Source: JBBROS01 sp965213855
GTDB lineage: Bacteria; Pseudomonadota; Alphaproteobacteria; Acetobacterales; Acetobacteraceae
Length of the DNA stretch: 64,000 nt
NCBI GenBank assembly: GCA_965213855.1
Contig: CBDCAA010000008.1
Span: 992,001-1,056,000, forward strand
Direction: 5' to 3'
Below are positions 49,236 through 57,410 of the stretch, piece by piece. The stretch's first letter is position 1, and each line of letters begins with the position of its first letter. Made by a program: the position numbers and the translations under genes. The notes beneath the pieces were generated by a model. That model searched no databases, was not told the DNA's origin, and saw nothing but the letters and a program-made list of their open reading frames with translations.

Positions 49236-50603
49236 ATGGCCGATACATACATCGATCCCACCGCCCAGAAGGCGACACGGATCAGGCTTTTCAGCTTCGA
49301 CACCGTCCAGATGCGTGCCTTCCACCTGACGTGGATCGCCTTCTTCGTCTGCTTCTTTGCCTGGTTCGCCACCGCGCCGTTGATGCCCGTCATCGCCGGC
49401 GACCTGAAGCTGACCAACGACCAGGTGTACACGATCGGCATCGCCGGCGTGTTCGCGACCGTGATCGCCCGCTTCATCATCGGGCCGCTCTGCGATAAGT
49501 ATGGGCCCCGCGCGACCTACACGGCGCTGCTCTCGCTTGGCGCACTGCCTGTCATCGGCGTCGCCTTCGCGTGGGATTACATGTCGTTCCTGATCTTCCG
49601 CCTGGCGATCGGCGTGATCGGCGCCAGCTTTGTGATCACCCAGTTCCACACGTCGGTCATGTTCGCGCCGAATGTCGTCGGCACGGCGAACGCGACCGTC
49701 GGCGGCTGGGGCAATGCGGGCGGCGGCGTCACGCAGTCCGTGATGCCCATCGTGCTGGCAGGGATCACGGCCTACGGCTTCAGCAAGGGCGTGTCATGGC
49801 GCTACGCCCAGGTCCTGCCGGCGGCGCTGATGCTGATCGTCGCCGTTCTCTACTGGAAGTACACGAAGGACACGCCCGAGGGGAACTTCTCTGACCTCAA
49901 GCGCGCCGGCATCTCGACCGTCGTCGGCAAGAAGGGCGGCTGGGACGTGATGAAGGAGGCGTCGCGCAACTACCGGGTCTGGTTGCTCGCCGCCTGCTAT
50001 GGCGCCTCGTTTGGGGTGGAGCTGTTCGTCCACTCCATCGCCGTCACATACTACTACAACCACTACCAGCTCTCGATCGAGGACGCAGGCTTCGCGGTCG
50101 GCGCGTTCGGCCTGCTGGCGTTGTTCGCGCGGGCGGTCGGCGGTCTGCTGTCCGACAAGGTTGCGAGTACGAAGGGCCTCGACGGGCGGACCTGGCTGCT
50201 GTTCGCGCTCATGATCGGCGAAGGCGTCTTCCTGATCGCGTTCTCGCAAGCCGGCACGGTGGTCATGGCCGTCTCGATGATGCTGGTGTTCGGCCTGTTC
50301 ACGCACATGGCCTGCGGCTCCTTGTATGCGCTGGTCCCGTTCATCGATCGCAAGGTGCTGGGCGGCGTCTGCGGCGTGATCGGCGCCGGCGGCAACATCG
50401 GCGGCGTCTCGGCGGGCCTGCTGCTCCGCGGCACCGGCAATCCGCAGCTCTGCTTCCTGGTGCTCGGCATCGCCGCGATCATCTGTGCCTGTGGGGCAGC
50501 GACGATCCGCTTCTCCATCAAGCACAAGCAGGCGGAGCAGGCGCTCTATGATGCGGCGGTCGCGCAGCGGATGTCATCGTCCTCGATGCCGCTGGCGGCC
50601 TGA
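49236..50603 (+). CDS. narK: NarK/NasA-type nitrate/nitrite transporter (MFS)
   Basis: Moves nitrate in (with protons or in exchange for nitrite) across the inner membrane. 455 residues, about 12 membrane helices. The two nitrate-signature segments of this subfamily are present: GGWGNAGGGVTQ in TM5 and GVIGAGGNIGG in TM11. MFS motif RFIIGPLCDKYGPR lies between TM2 and TM3. The N-terminus (MRAFHLTWIAFFVCFFAWFA) is typical of NarK1/NasA. CGGAGA precedes ATG 49236. No nitrate reductase is in the window, so the enzyme must be elsewhere. Confidence 0.93.
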   Translation: MADTYIDPTAQKATRIRLFSFDTVQMRAFHLTWIAFFVCFFAWFATAPLMPVIAGDLKLTNDQVYTIGIAGVFATVIARFIIGPLCDKYGPRATYTALLSLGALPVIGVAFAWDYMSFLIFRLAIGVIGASFVITQFHTSVMFAPNVVGTANATVGGWGNAGGGVTQSVMPIVLAGITAYGFSKGVSWRYAQVLPAALMLIVAVLYWKYTKDTPEGNFSDLKRAGISTVVGKKGGWDVMKEASRNYRVWLLAACYGASFGVELFVHSIAVTYYYNHYQLSIEDAGFAVGAFGLLALFARAVGGLLSDKVASTKGLDGRTWLLFALMIGEGVFLIAFSQAGTVVMAVSMMLVFGLFTHMACGSLYALVPFIDRKVLGGVCGVIGAGGNIGGVSAGLLLRGTGNPQLCFLVLGIAAIICACGAATIRFSIKHKQAEQALYDAAVAQRMSSSSMPLAA

Positions 50604-50613
50604 CAACGACTGG

Positions 50614-50641
50614 GGAGTGGCGGGCCCGCGCCTGCCACTCC
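50614..50641. terminator. Bidirectional hairpin after narK
   Basis: GGAGTGGC (50614-50621) and GCCACTCC (50634-50641) form a perfect 8-bp stem that extends by a GG/CC pair after one mismatch. It lies between the convergent stops of narK and the heme-oxygenase-fold gene. Confidence 0.6.
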
Positions 50642-50648
50642 AACCGGT

Positions 50649-51545
50649 TCAGCCAGGCACGCCCAACACCTCGCGGTAGCGCCGGAAGCAAGCCGCCCCG
50701 CACTCCAGCCGCATCAGCGCGCCCTCGGCCAGCGCTGGCGCCCAGACCGGGTTTTCCTGCACCAGCGGCCATGCGGCCTCGGCGTTCCAGGCCGCACTGT
50801 GCTTGATGTCGAGCACCGCATGCAGGTCGAAATAGTGACGGTCCTTGCCGCTCACGCCCAGCCGCCGCAGCCCCTCGCCCACCAGCTTCGACCGGCTCGG
50901 CGCCGTTTGCTCGATCACCCCCAGCGCGCCCACCGAATGGAATGCATATCGCCGGTTGGCCGCCAGCCCGGCCATCGTGTTGGCCAAGGCGAGCGACTCC
51001 CAGACCGTCGTCTCGACCCGCGGTTGCAGGCCGAGCTTGCGCGACAGATGGTCGAGCATCGGGCCGTGCATGCCCTTCGCGTTGCCCCGCCCCATTTCGT
51101 CCCAGTAATTGCGCGCAAGCTCGAGCTTGGCCCGCACCGGGAGGCGCGTCTGCGTGATCGCCGTCAAGTCGTCGAACCCGGCCTCCCCCGCCACCTCCTG
51201 CTGGAGGAACCAGCGCATTTCGTCCATTGTCGCCTGCTCGGCCAGATACGGGAATAACGGGTCATGCTGACCTGGGCCGGTGCGCTCGAGTTGCTCGAAC
51301 CAGCCGACGAAGCCGTCCGGATCCGTCGGCGCATCGGCCGCCCGGGCCACGACATCGGCACGCTTGGCCTCCAGCCACGCGCCCTCCTCGAGGGTCAGCG
51401 CGGCGTGTGCCTCGACGTCCGCCTGCCACCCGTCCTGCGGCAGGCCGGGGCTAAAACGAGCCGAATTGAATTCCGCCAGGCGGCGATGCCAGCGATCATC
51501 TTCGGATATGGACGTGAAAAGGCTGCCATCCGGCATCGGCGTCAT
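50649..51545 (-). CDS. Heme-oxygenase-fold iron-containing redox protein
   Basis: 298 residues of the heme-oxygenase-like di-iron (HDO/CADD-like) superfamily. Candidate metal ligands are spread over helices: MRWFLQQEVAGEAGFDDL (Glu), GRGNAKGMHGPMLDHLS (His), ETTVWESLALANTMAGLA (Glu) and HYFDLHAVLDIKHSAAW (Asp/His). Other members oxidise amino acids, fatty acids or small aromatics. Its ATG overlaps the stop of the methyltransferase gene (ATGA), so both act together. Substrate unknown. Confidence 0.75.
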   Translation of the reverse strand: MTPMPDGSLFTSISEDDRWHRRLAEFNSARFSPGLPQDGWQADVEAHAALTLEEGAWLEAKRADVVARAADAPTDPDGFVGWFEQLERTGPGQHDPLFPYLAEQATMDEMRWFLQQEVAGEAGFDDLTAITQTRLPVRAKLELARNYWDEMGRGNAKGMHGPMLDHLSRKLGLQPRVETTVWESLALANTMAGLAANRRYAFHSVGALGVIEQTAPSRSKLVGEGLRRLGVSGKDRHYFDLHAVLDIKHSAAWNAEAAWPLVQENPVWAPALAEGALMRLECGAACFRRYREVLGVPG

Positions 51546-52522
51546 CCCTGTTCGTTTGTTCTTCTCACGGTCAAGACGACCGCGGCGATCCTATCGGCCG
51601 TGGCATAGACACCGGATTCGAGCTCCTCGCCAAACACGTCGGGATCGACCTCCTCATAGTGCCACTCCAGACCTTTGGTGGCGCCATACTCACGCCCGCC
51701 GTCAGCAAGTCGGGCCGCCACGGCTGCGTGGAAGGGGTCGGCGCCACTCACGATGGCGGCACCGGTGTAGAGGAGCAGCGTCCCGCCAGGCGCCAGCTGC
51801 GACAGCCCGGCATCCAGCATCCGCAACGACAACTCGGCGCCAAGCGGACCGCCGCCGTGGCGATAGGCCCGCTCGGCCGGGTCGACGAGATAGGGCGGGT
51901 TGGCGACGATCAGGTCGAACAGGCCCGGCACGGCCGCGAGCAGACTGCTGTGCACGGCTGCCACCGCAACACACGCCAGCTCGGCATTTGCCCGGGTCAT
52001 TCGCAGCGCGGCATCGTTGATGTCGACGCCGAAGACCTGGGCTTTGGGATGGGCGCGCGCGATCAGCAGCGCGCCAGGCCCGGCCCCGCAGCCGATATCG
52101 ACCGCCCGGGCGACCGGACGGTCCAGCGCACGCAAGATCGCGGCGGCAAACCGGTAGGTGTCCGGCCCGAAGAACACGGCGTCGGCTGCTGTCGTAGGAT
52201 AGGCGGAATGCGCCAGCAACAGCCCATCGAGGGTGGAGAACCGGACCGTGCTGCGCCAACCCTCCCCGTGCGGCTCGATGACCATAGCCTCGCGCATGGC
52301 CATAAGGATCGGGTCTGGCACGACCTCGTTATGGAACGGGCGGCTCCACCCGAACACATCGCGCAGGTCTCGGGCCCAGGCCATACCGGGCCGTGCGTTG
52401 ACCCGCGCATGCGTGGCCGGCGTGGGCGCGACGAACCGATAGCCAGTCGCCTGCACCAAACGTGCAAGACTGACGAGCCCATCCGGTTGCCCCGATTGGT
52501 TTGTGCCTGGCATTGCCCCCAT
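51542..52522 (-). CDS. Class I SAM-dependent methyltransferase (PrmC/HemK-like NPPY type)
   Basis: 326 residues. SAM-binding motif I VDIGCGAGPGALLIARAHP, acidic motif II VFGVDINDAALRM, and catalytic motif IV IVANPPYLVD, the NPPY used by N5-glutamine, N6-adenine and related N-methyltransferases. The N-terminal 140 residues are an extra domain (ATHARVNARPGMAWARDLRD) of unknown role. ATG 52522 or 52513 could be the start. Overlaps the heme-oxygenase-fold gene by 4 bases. Whether the target is protein, nucleic acid or a small molecule cannot be told. Confidence 0.82.
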   Translation of the reverse strand: MGAMPGTNQSGQPDGLVSLARLVQATGYRFVAPTPATHARVNARPGMAWARDLRDVFGWSRPFHNEVVPDPILMAMREAMVIEPHGEGWRSTVRFSTLDGLLLAHSAYPTTAADAVFFGPDTYRFAAAILRALDRPVARAVDIGCGAGPGALLIARAHPKAQVFGVDINDAALRMTRANAELACVAVAAVHSSLLAAVPGLFDLIVANPPYLVDPAERAYRHGGGPLGAELSLRMLDAGLSQLAPGGTLLLYTGAAIVSGADPFHAAVAARLADGGREYGATKGLEWHYEEVDPDVFGEELESGVYATADRIAAVVLTVRRTNEQG

Positions 52523-52580
52523 AAGCCCGCGCGCGCTGGAAAGTTCCGGAACCGAGAGGCGGCCAGGCAGCGTGTCGCAG

Positions 52581-53237
52581 TTAGCGCACCAGCATCGGCC
52601 GCAACACATCGACCGTGCCATTGATCAGCAACTGTATGCCGATGCAGAACAGCAGGAATGCCGAAAGCCGGGTCACGGTGCGGCTGCCGTTCCGCCCCAG
52701 TACCTCCGTCAACCGGTCGGCACTCGCATACAAGCCCGTGATCACCAAAGCGAGCGCAGCGGCCGCAAGCATCACGCCGATGAAGAACGGTGTGGCGGCC
52801 CGTGCCGGATGTCCGGCGCCGAGGGCGACCGCGACGGCGATCGTCCCGGGCCCGGTCGTGAACGGCAGCGTCAGCGGAAAGAACGCAACGTCATCCGGCT
52901 CCCCGCGGTCCGCACCCTCGGCCTGTTCGATCTTGCGGGTGTTCCGCTTGTCAGGCGCGTTCAACAGCTCCCACGCGAACAGTGCCAGCACGAGCCCGCC
53001 CGCGATCCGAAGCGCCGCGATCGTGATGCCGAACACATTCAGCACATAGGACCCGGCGCCCAGCGCCACCACCATCACCAGCAGCGAATACACCCCTACC
53101 TTCCGAGCCAGCATCACCCGCTGCGCATGCGTCCGGTCCGCCGTCGCCTCCCGGAACAGGAACGCGCCCGTCACCGGGTTGACGATGCTGAACAGCGCCG
53201 GAAACGCCAGCAGGAACGCATCCAGCACGCCGGTCAT
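52581..53237 (-). CDS. MarC-family inner-membrane protein
   Basis: 218 residues, about six membrane helices. Family phrases: FPALFSIVNPVTGAFLF near the start, FPLTLPFTTGPGTIAVAVAL in the middle. MarC proteins have no settled function; the early link to multidrug resistance was withdrawn. The ATG overlaps the stop of the Lrp-type regulator gene (ATGA), so expression is coupled to it; amino-acid export is a possible but unproven role. Confidence 0.88.
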   Translation of the reverse strand: MTGVLDAFLLAFPALFSIVNPVTGAFLFREATADRTHAQRVMLARKVGVYSLLVMVVALGAGSYVLNVFGITIAALRIAGGLVLALFAWELLNAPDKRNTRKIEQAEGADRGEPDDVAFFPLTLPFTTGPGTIAVAVALGAGHPARAATPFFIGVMLAAAALALVITGLYASADRLTEVLGRNGSRTVTRLSAFLLFCIGIQLLINGTVDVLRPMLVR

Positions 53238-53704
53238 CGCGGGCGCCGCAGCGGCAGGCTGGTGCGATACGCCACCCGCTTCAGCGCGAAGGCGCTTTCC
53301 ACCCCGCGCACGCCCGGGATGCGCGTCAGCCGCGTGCGCAGAAACTCCTCATAGGCGCCCAGGTCCGGCGCGACCACCCGCAGCAGATAGTCGCTCGCGC
53401 CCGACATCACGTAGCACTCCATCACCTCCGGCACGTCGCGGATCGCGTCCTCAAATGCGGCCAAATGGTCCTCCGTCTGTGCCGACAGCCGCACCGAGAC
53501 GAAGACGTTGACCGGCAGGCCCACCCGGTCCTGGTCCAGCAGCGCCACGTAGCCGCGAATGATCCCGCTTTCCTCCAGCAGCTTTTGACGGCGGTGCGCC
53601 GGGCTCGGCGACAGCCCGGCGACGTCGCCCAGCTCGGCGCTGGTCGCCCGCCCGTCACGTTGCAGGTGGTCGAGGATGGCGTGGTCGATCCGGTCAAGAC
53701 GCAT
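53234..53704 (-). CDS. Lrp/AsnC-family transcriptional regulator
   Basis: 156 residues. HTH near the N-terminus (LDRIDHAILDHLQRDGRAT, SAELGDVAGLSPSPAHRRQK) and the C-terminal ligand/oligomerisation domain (VFVSVRLSAQTEDHLAAFE, MSGASDYLLRVVAPDLGAYE). ATG 53704 gives the usual short lead-in; ATG 53743 has a better-placed AGGA but lies inside a perfect palindrome. Divergent from the indolepyruvate ferredoxin oxidoreductase gene, its most likely target along with itself and marC. Confidence 0.88.
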   Translation of the reverse strand: MRLDRIDHAILDHLQRDGRATSAELGDVAGLSPSPAHRRQKLLEESGIIRGYVALLDQDRVGLPVNVFVSVRLSAQTEDHLAAFEDAIRDVPEVMECYVMSGASDYLLRVVAPDLGAYEEFLRTRLTRIPGVRGVESAFALKRVAYRTSLPLRRPR

Positions 53705-53741
53705 GAGGTTCGTGGGCAGTCCTTCGATGATGCACTGCAGC

Positions 53742-53760
53742 ATTGGCAGGTCCTGCCAAT
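53742..53760. promoter_or_regulatory. Perfect 19-base palindrome, candidate Lrp-type operator
   Basis: ATTGGCAGG-T-CCTGCCAAT, a perfect inverted repeat with one central base, 38 bp upstream of the regulator ATG and 85 bp upstream of the oxidoreductase ATG. Placement between a regulator and a divergent catabolic gene is the usual site of an autoregulatory operator. Confidence 0.6.
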
Positions 53761-53844
53761 AAGCACTCCGATATTAGGGCAAGTCTGGCAGCACCCGCCA
53801 CCCCGTCCTGCGTTATGATCAGGGCCTGATCGGAGAAGTTCGGC

Positions 53845-56800
53845 ATGGATATCGGGATCGCGTCGGCCATCGTGTCGGATGAGATCAGCCTCGACAGCCG
53901 CTACACCGACCTTGACCGGCCGGTGCTCCTCTCCGGCGTCCAGGCTCTCGTACGCGCCCTGCTGGAACAAGCCCGCCTCGACCGCGCCGCCGGGCTCAGC
54001 ACCGCCGGGCTCGTCTCCGGCTATCGCGGCTCCCCGCTCGGCGGCGTCGACCAGGAGTTGTGGCGGCGCGAAGCCCTGCTGACGGCGGCCGATATCCGCT
54101 TTCAGCCCGGCCTAAATGAAGACCTCGCCGCCACCATGCTGTGGGGCGCGCAGCAGATCGACACCTTCCCCGGCAAGCGCGTCGATGGCGTGTTCGGCAT
54201 GTGGTACGGCAAGGGCCCCGGCGTCGACCGCACCGGCGACGCCTTCCGCTGCGCCAACACCATCGGCACCTCGCGCCTCGGCGGCGTGCTCGCCGTCGCC
54301 GGCGACGACCACGCAGCCCACAGCTCCGTTTTCCCGCACCAGACCGACGGCATCTTCCAGAGCGTGAACATCCCCGTCCTGGTCCCCGCCGACGTGCAGG
54401 ACATCATCGACCTCTCGCTCGCCGGCCTCGCCCTCTCGCGCTATTCCGGCCTCTGGGTCGGCCTCAAGACGATTGCCGAGACCGCCGAGCAGCACGGCCT
54501 GGCCACCATCCCCTCGGCACGGCAGTTCGTCACGCCGGATTTCACGCTGCCATCGCATGGCCTCAACCTCGACCCGAACCTGCCCTGGCCCGCCAGCCGG
54601 CGGGAGCTGGAACGCCGCGTGATCGAGGAGCGCTTCCCGGCGCTGCTGGCCTGGGCGCGCGCGAACCGGCTCGACCGCCAGGTTCACGGCCCCGACGCGG
54701 CCACCATCGGCATCGTCACGGTCGGCAAGGCCCACCACGACGCGATGCACGCGCTCCGCCGCCTCGGGCTCGATGCCCACCCGGACATCGCGGTGTTCAA
54801 GGTCGCGATGGCCTGGCCGCTCGAGACCGGCGGTATCGGCGCCTTCGCCGACGGCAAGCGCATGATCCTGGTCGTCGAGGAGAAGCGCTCACTGGTCGAG
54901 ATGCAGCTCCGTGACGCCCTCTATCATCGCGCCGAACGCCCCGCCGTGCTCGGCAAGGTGGACGCCGCCGGCGCTGACTTGCTGCCCGGCACGCTGGAGC
55001 TGTCGCCCGAACTGCTGATCGCCGCCCTGTCCCGCATCCTCCCCGGCTTCGGGCTCGACGTGCCCGACCTGGCGCCGCACAAGACCCTGCCTGCCTGGGG
55101 CGAGTCCGCCGGCATCCTCGCCCGCGCGCCCATGTTCTGTGCCGGCTGCCCGCACAACACCAGCACCGCCCTGCCGGACGGCAGCCACGCCATGGCCGGC
55201 ATTGGCTGCCACACGATGGCCGTCAGCACGTCGGACGCGACCAAGACGTTCAGCCAGATGGGCGGCGAGGGCGTGCCCTGGGTCGGCCTCGCGAGCTTCT
55301 CCAGCACGCCGCACATGTTCGCCAACATGGGCGACGGCACCTACCAGCACTCCGGCCTGCTTGCGATCCGCCAAGCCATCGCCGCCCGCACGCGCATGAC
55401 CTACAAGATCCTCTACAATGACGCCGTCGCCATGACCGGCGGCCAGCCCGCCGAGGGCGCGCCGACCGTGCTCCGCATCGCCGCCCAACTGCACGCCGAG
55501 GGCATCGGCCTGCTCGCGGTCGTCGCCGACGACGAGGCCCGCCTGCCCGACGCGGCCGACCTGCCGCCCGGCACGCTGCGGCATGGCCGGGCCGAGCTGG
55601 ACGCGGTCCAAAAGCGCATGCGCGAGTACGATGGCGTCAGCGCCATCATCTACGATCAGGTCTGCGCCACCGAGAAGCGCCGCCGCCGCAAGCGCGGCAA
55701 GATGGCCGCGGCCGAGACCCACGTCTCCATCAACAGCCGCGTCTGCGAAAACTGCGGCGACTGCACCGTCCAGTCGAACTGCATCGCCATCGAGCCGGTC
55801 GACACCGAATACGGCCGCAAGCGCCGCATCAGCCCCACGAGCTGCAACACCGACCTGAGTTGCCTAAAGGGCTTCTGCCCCAGCTTCGTCACCAGCCGCG
55901 GCGCCGCCCCGGTCATGGACCACGCCTCCATCTGGAGGGCACGGGAGCCGGAACTGGCGGCTACCCTTATGGAGCCCGTGCCCGCGCTCTCGACCAAGCC
56001 CTGGCGCGGCCTGTTTGCCGGCATCGGCGGCGGCGGCATCGTCACCTGCAGCGCCGTCGTCGCTATGGCGGCCCACATCGAAGGCCGTCAGGTCACCACG
56101 CTCGACTTCACCGGCCTGGCGCAGAAGAACGGCGCCGTCGTCTCGCACGTGCAGATCGCCCCGGCCGGTGCTGTCCCGCCCGGCACCGCCGGTGTCCTGG
56201 ACGTCGTCCGCATCCCAGCCGGCGAGGCGGACCTGCTTCTGGGTGCGGACCTCGCCGTGAGCGCCGATCCGGATGTGCTTGGCCGGTGCGCGCCGGGCGC
56301 CGCCGTGGTGGGCAACATGGACCTGCAGGCCGGCGCCACCTTCCTGAAGGAGCGCGACGTCCGGGTGGATGCCGGGCTGCATCGCCGCGCGATCGAGCGG
56401 CACACCGACCGCACCCGGTCCATCTACCTGCGCGGCAGCCTGATCGCCGAGCGCCTGTTCGGCACGGCCCAGGCGGTCAACACCCTGCTGCTCGGCATCG
56501 CCTGGCAGCACGGCCTTCTCCCGCTCGGCCAAGCCGCCCTGCTGCAGGCCATAAAGCTGAACGGCACCGCCGTCGCGATGAACGAGCGCGCCTTCCTCTG
56601 GGGCCGGCTACTCGCCGAGCAGCCCGGCCTCGCCGACCAGATCCTGTCCGACACGGCGCCCCTGCCAGACGACCTCGACAGCGTCGTCGCCCGCCGCTCG
56701 GACGAGCTGGTGCACTATCAGGGCGCCGGCCTGGCCAAGCGCTACCGCGCACTCGTCAGCGCCGTCCGTGCCGCCGAGACGGCCGGCGAACGCCTGTCGC

Positions 56801-57285
56801 GGGCCGTGGCGGAGGGCGCCTTCCGCGCCTTCGCGATCAAGGACGAATACGAGGTCGCCCGCCTCCACGCCGCAACCGAGTACGGCGAAGCGCCCGTCTT
56901 CCACATGGCCCCCCCGTTGCTGACCGGCACCGACCCGGCGACTGGCCGCCGCCGCAAGATCGCCATCTCCGGCCGCGTCGCCCTGCCCCTGTTCCGCGCG
57001 CTGCGCCACGCCAAGGTCCTCCGCGGCACCCCCCTCGACGTCTTCGGCTGGCAAGCCGAACGCCGCGCCGAACGCGCCTTCGCCCGCCAGTATGAACGCG
57101 ACATCCGCGCCATCCTGTCCCGACTCCGCCCGGACACGATGGACACCGCCATCGCCCTCGCCACCCAGCCGATGGACATCCGCGGCTTCGGCCCGGTCAA
57201 ATCCGCAGCGATGGCCGCCGCCGCCATCCAACGGACCGCCCTGCTGGCCGACCTGCAACGCCTCCCGGTCCGAGCAGCGGCCTGA
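53845..57285 (+). CDS. Indolepyruvate ferredoxin oxidoreductase family protein (fused subunits)
   Basis: 1146 residues; oxidatively decarboxylates 2-oxo acids from aromatic (and possibly branched-chain) amino acids to acyl-CoA with ferredoxin. N-terminal pyrimidine/transketolase-like part (SGYRGSPLGGVDQELWR), TPP-binding part with MFCAGCPHNTS and FANMGDGTYQHSG, then a ferredoxin-like cysteine cluster (VCENCGDCTVQSNC, CNTDLSCLKGFCPSF) and a C-terminal gamma-type domain. The tyrB-like aminotransferase elsewhere in the window could make its substrate. Divergent from the Lrp regulator. Confidence 0.93.
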   Translation: MDIGIASAIVSDEISLDSRYTDLDRPVLLSGVQALVRALLEQARLDRAAGLSTAGLVSGYRGSPLGGVDQELWRREALLTAADIRFQPGLNEDLAATMLWGAQQIDTFPGKRVDGVFGMWYGKGPGVDRTGDAFRCANTIGTSRLGGVLAVAGDDHAAHSSVFPHQTDGIFQSVNIPVLVPADVQDIIDLSLAGLALSRYSGLWVGLKTIAETAEQHGLATIPSARQFVTPDFTLPSHGLNLDPNLPWPASRRELERRVIEERFPALLAWARANRLDRQVHGPDAATIGIVTVGKAHHDAMHALRRLGLDAHPDIAVFKVAMAWPLETGGIGAFADGKRMILVVEEKRSLVEMQLRDALYHRAERPAVLGKVDAAGADLLPGTLELSPELLIAALSRILPGFGLDVPDLAPHKTLPAWGESAGILARAPMFCAGCPHNTSTALPDGSHAMAGIGCHTMAVSTSDATKTFSQMGGEGVPWVGLASFSSTPHMFANMGDGTYQHSGLLAIRQAIAARTRMTYKILYNDAVAMTGGQPAEGAPTVLRIAAQLHAEGIGLLAVVADDEARLPDAADLPPGTLRHGRAELDAVQKRMREYDGVSAIIYDQVCATEKRRRRKRGKMAAAETHVSINSRVCENCGDCTVQSNCIAIEPVDTEYGRKRRISPTSCNTDLSCLKGFCPSFVTSRGAAPVMDHASIWRAREPELAATLMEPVPALSTKPWRGLFAGIGGGGIVTCSAVVAMAAHIEGRQVTTLDFTGLAQKNGAVVSHVQIAPAGAVPPGTAGVLDVVRIPAGEADLLLGADLAVSADPDVLGRCAPGAAVVGNMDLQAGATFLKERDVRVDAGLHRRAIERHTDRTRSIYLRGSLIAERLFGTAQAVNTLLLGIAWQHGLLPLGQAALLQAIKLNGTAVAMNERAFLWGRLLAEQPGLADQILSDTAPLPDDLDSVVARRSDELVHYQGAGLAKRYRALVSAVRAAETAGERLSRAVAEGAFRAFAIKDEYEVARLHAATEYGEAPVFHMAPPLLTGTDPATGRRRKIAISGRVALPLFRALRHAKVLRGTPLDVFGWQAERRAERAFARQYERDIRAILSRLRPDTMDTAIALATQPMDIRGFGPVKSAAMAAAAIQRTALLADLQRLPVRAAA

Positions 57286-57298
57286 AAAACGAGGGTTG

Positions 57299-57327
57299 GT
57301 GATGGTCGGACTTGATCCGGCCATCAC
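57299..57327. repeat. Dispersed palindromic repeat, family C ('GLDPAI' type)
   Basis: GTGATGG-TCGG-ACTTGAT-CCGG-CCATCAC, an 11-bp stem with one G-T pair. In one frame it reads MVGLDPAI, a peptide often seen at ORF ends in alphaproteobacteria because this repeat is dispersed there. It lies between the oxidoreductase and acyl-CoA dehydrogenase genes and could act as a terminator or mRNA stabiliser. Confidence 0.7.
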
Positions 57328-57410
57328 GCCCTTCCGCGGCATGTCGCGTCCGGACGCGCTGGATGTCGCCGCCCGCACGCCATATACGGACCAGAAACCG
57401 GGAGGACTTC

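Noticed and set aside
49236..50603. narK product as a drug-efflux MFS protein
   Set aside because: Both nitrate-signature segments (GGWGNAGGG and GAGGNIGG) are present, which drug exporters lack.
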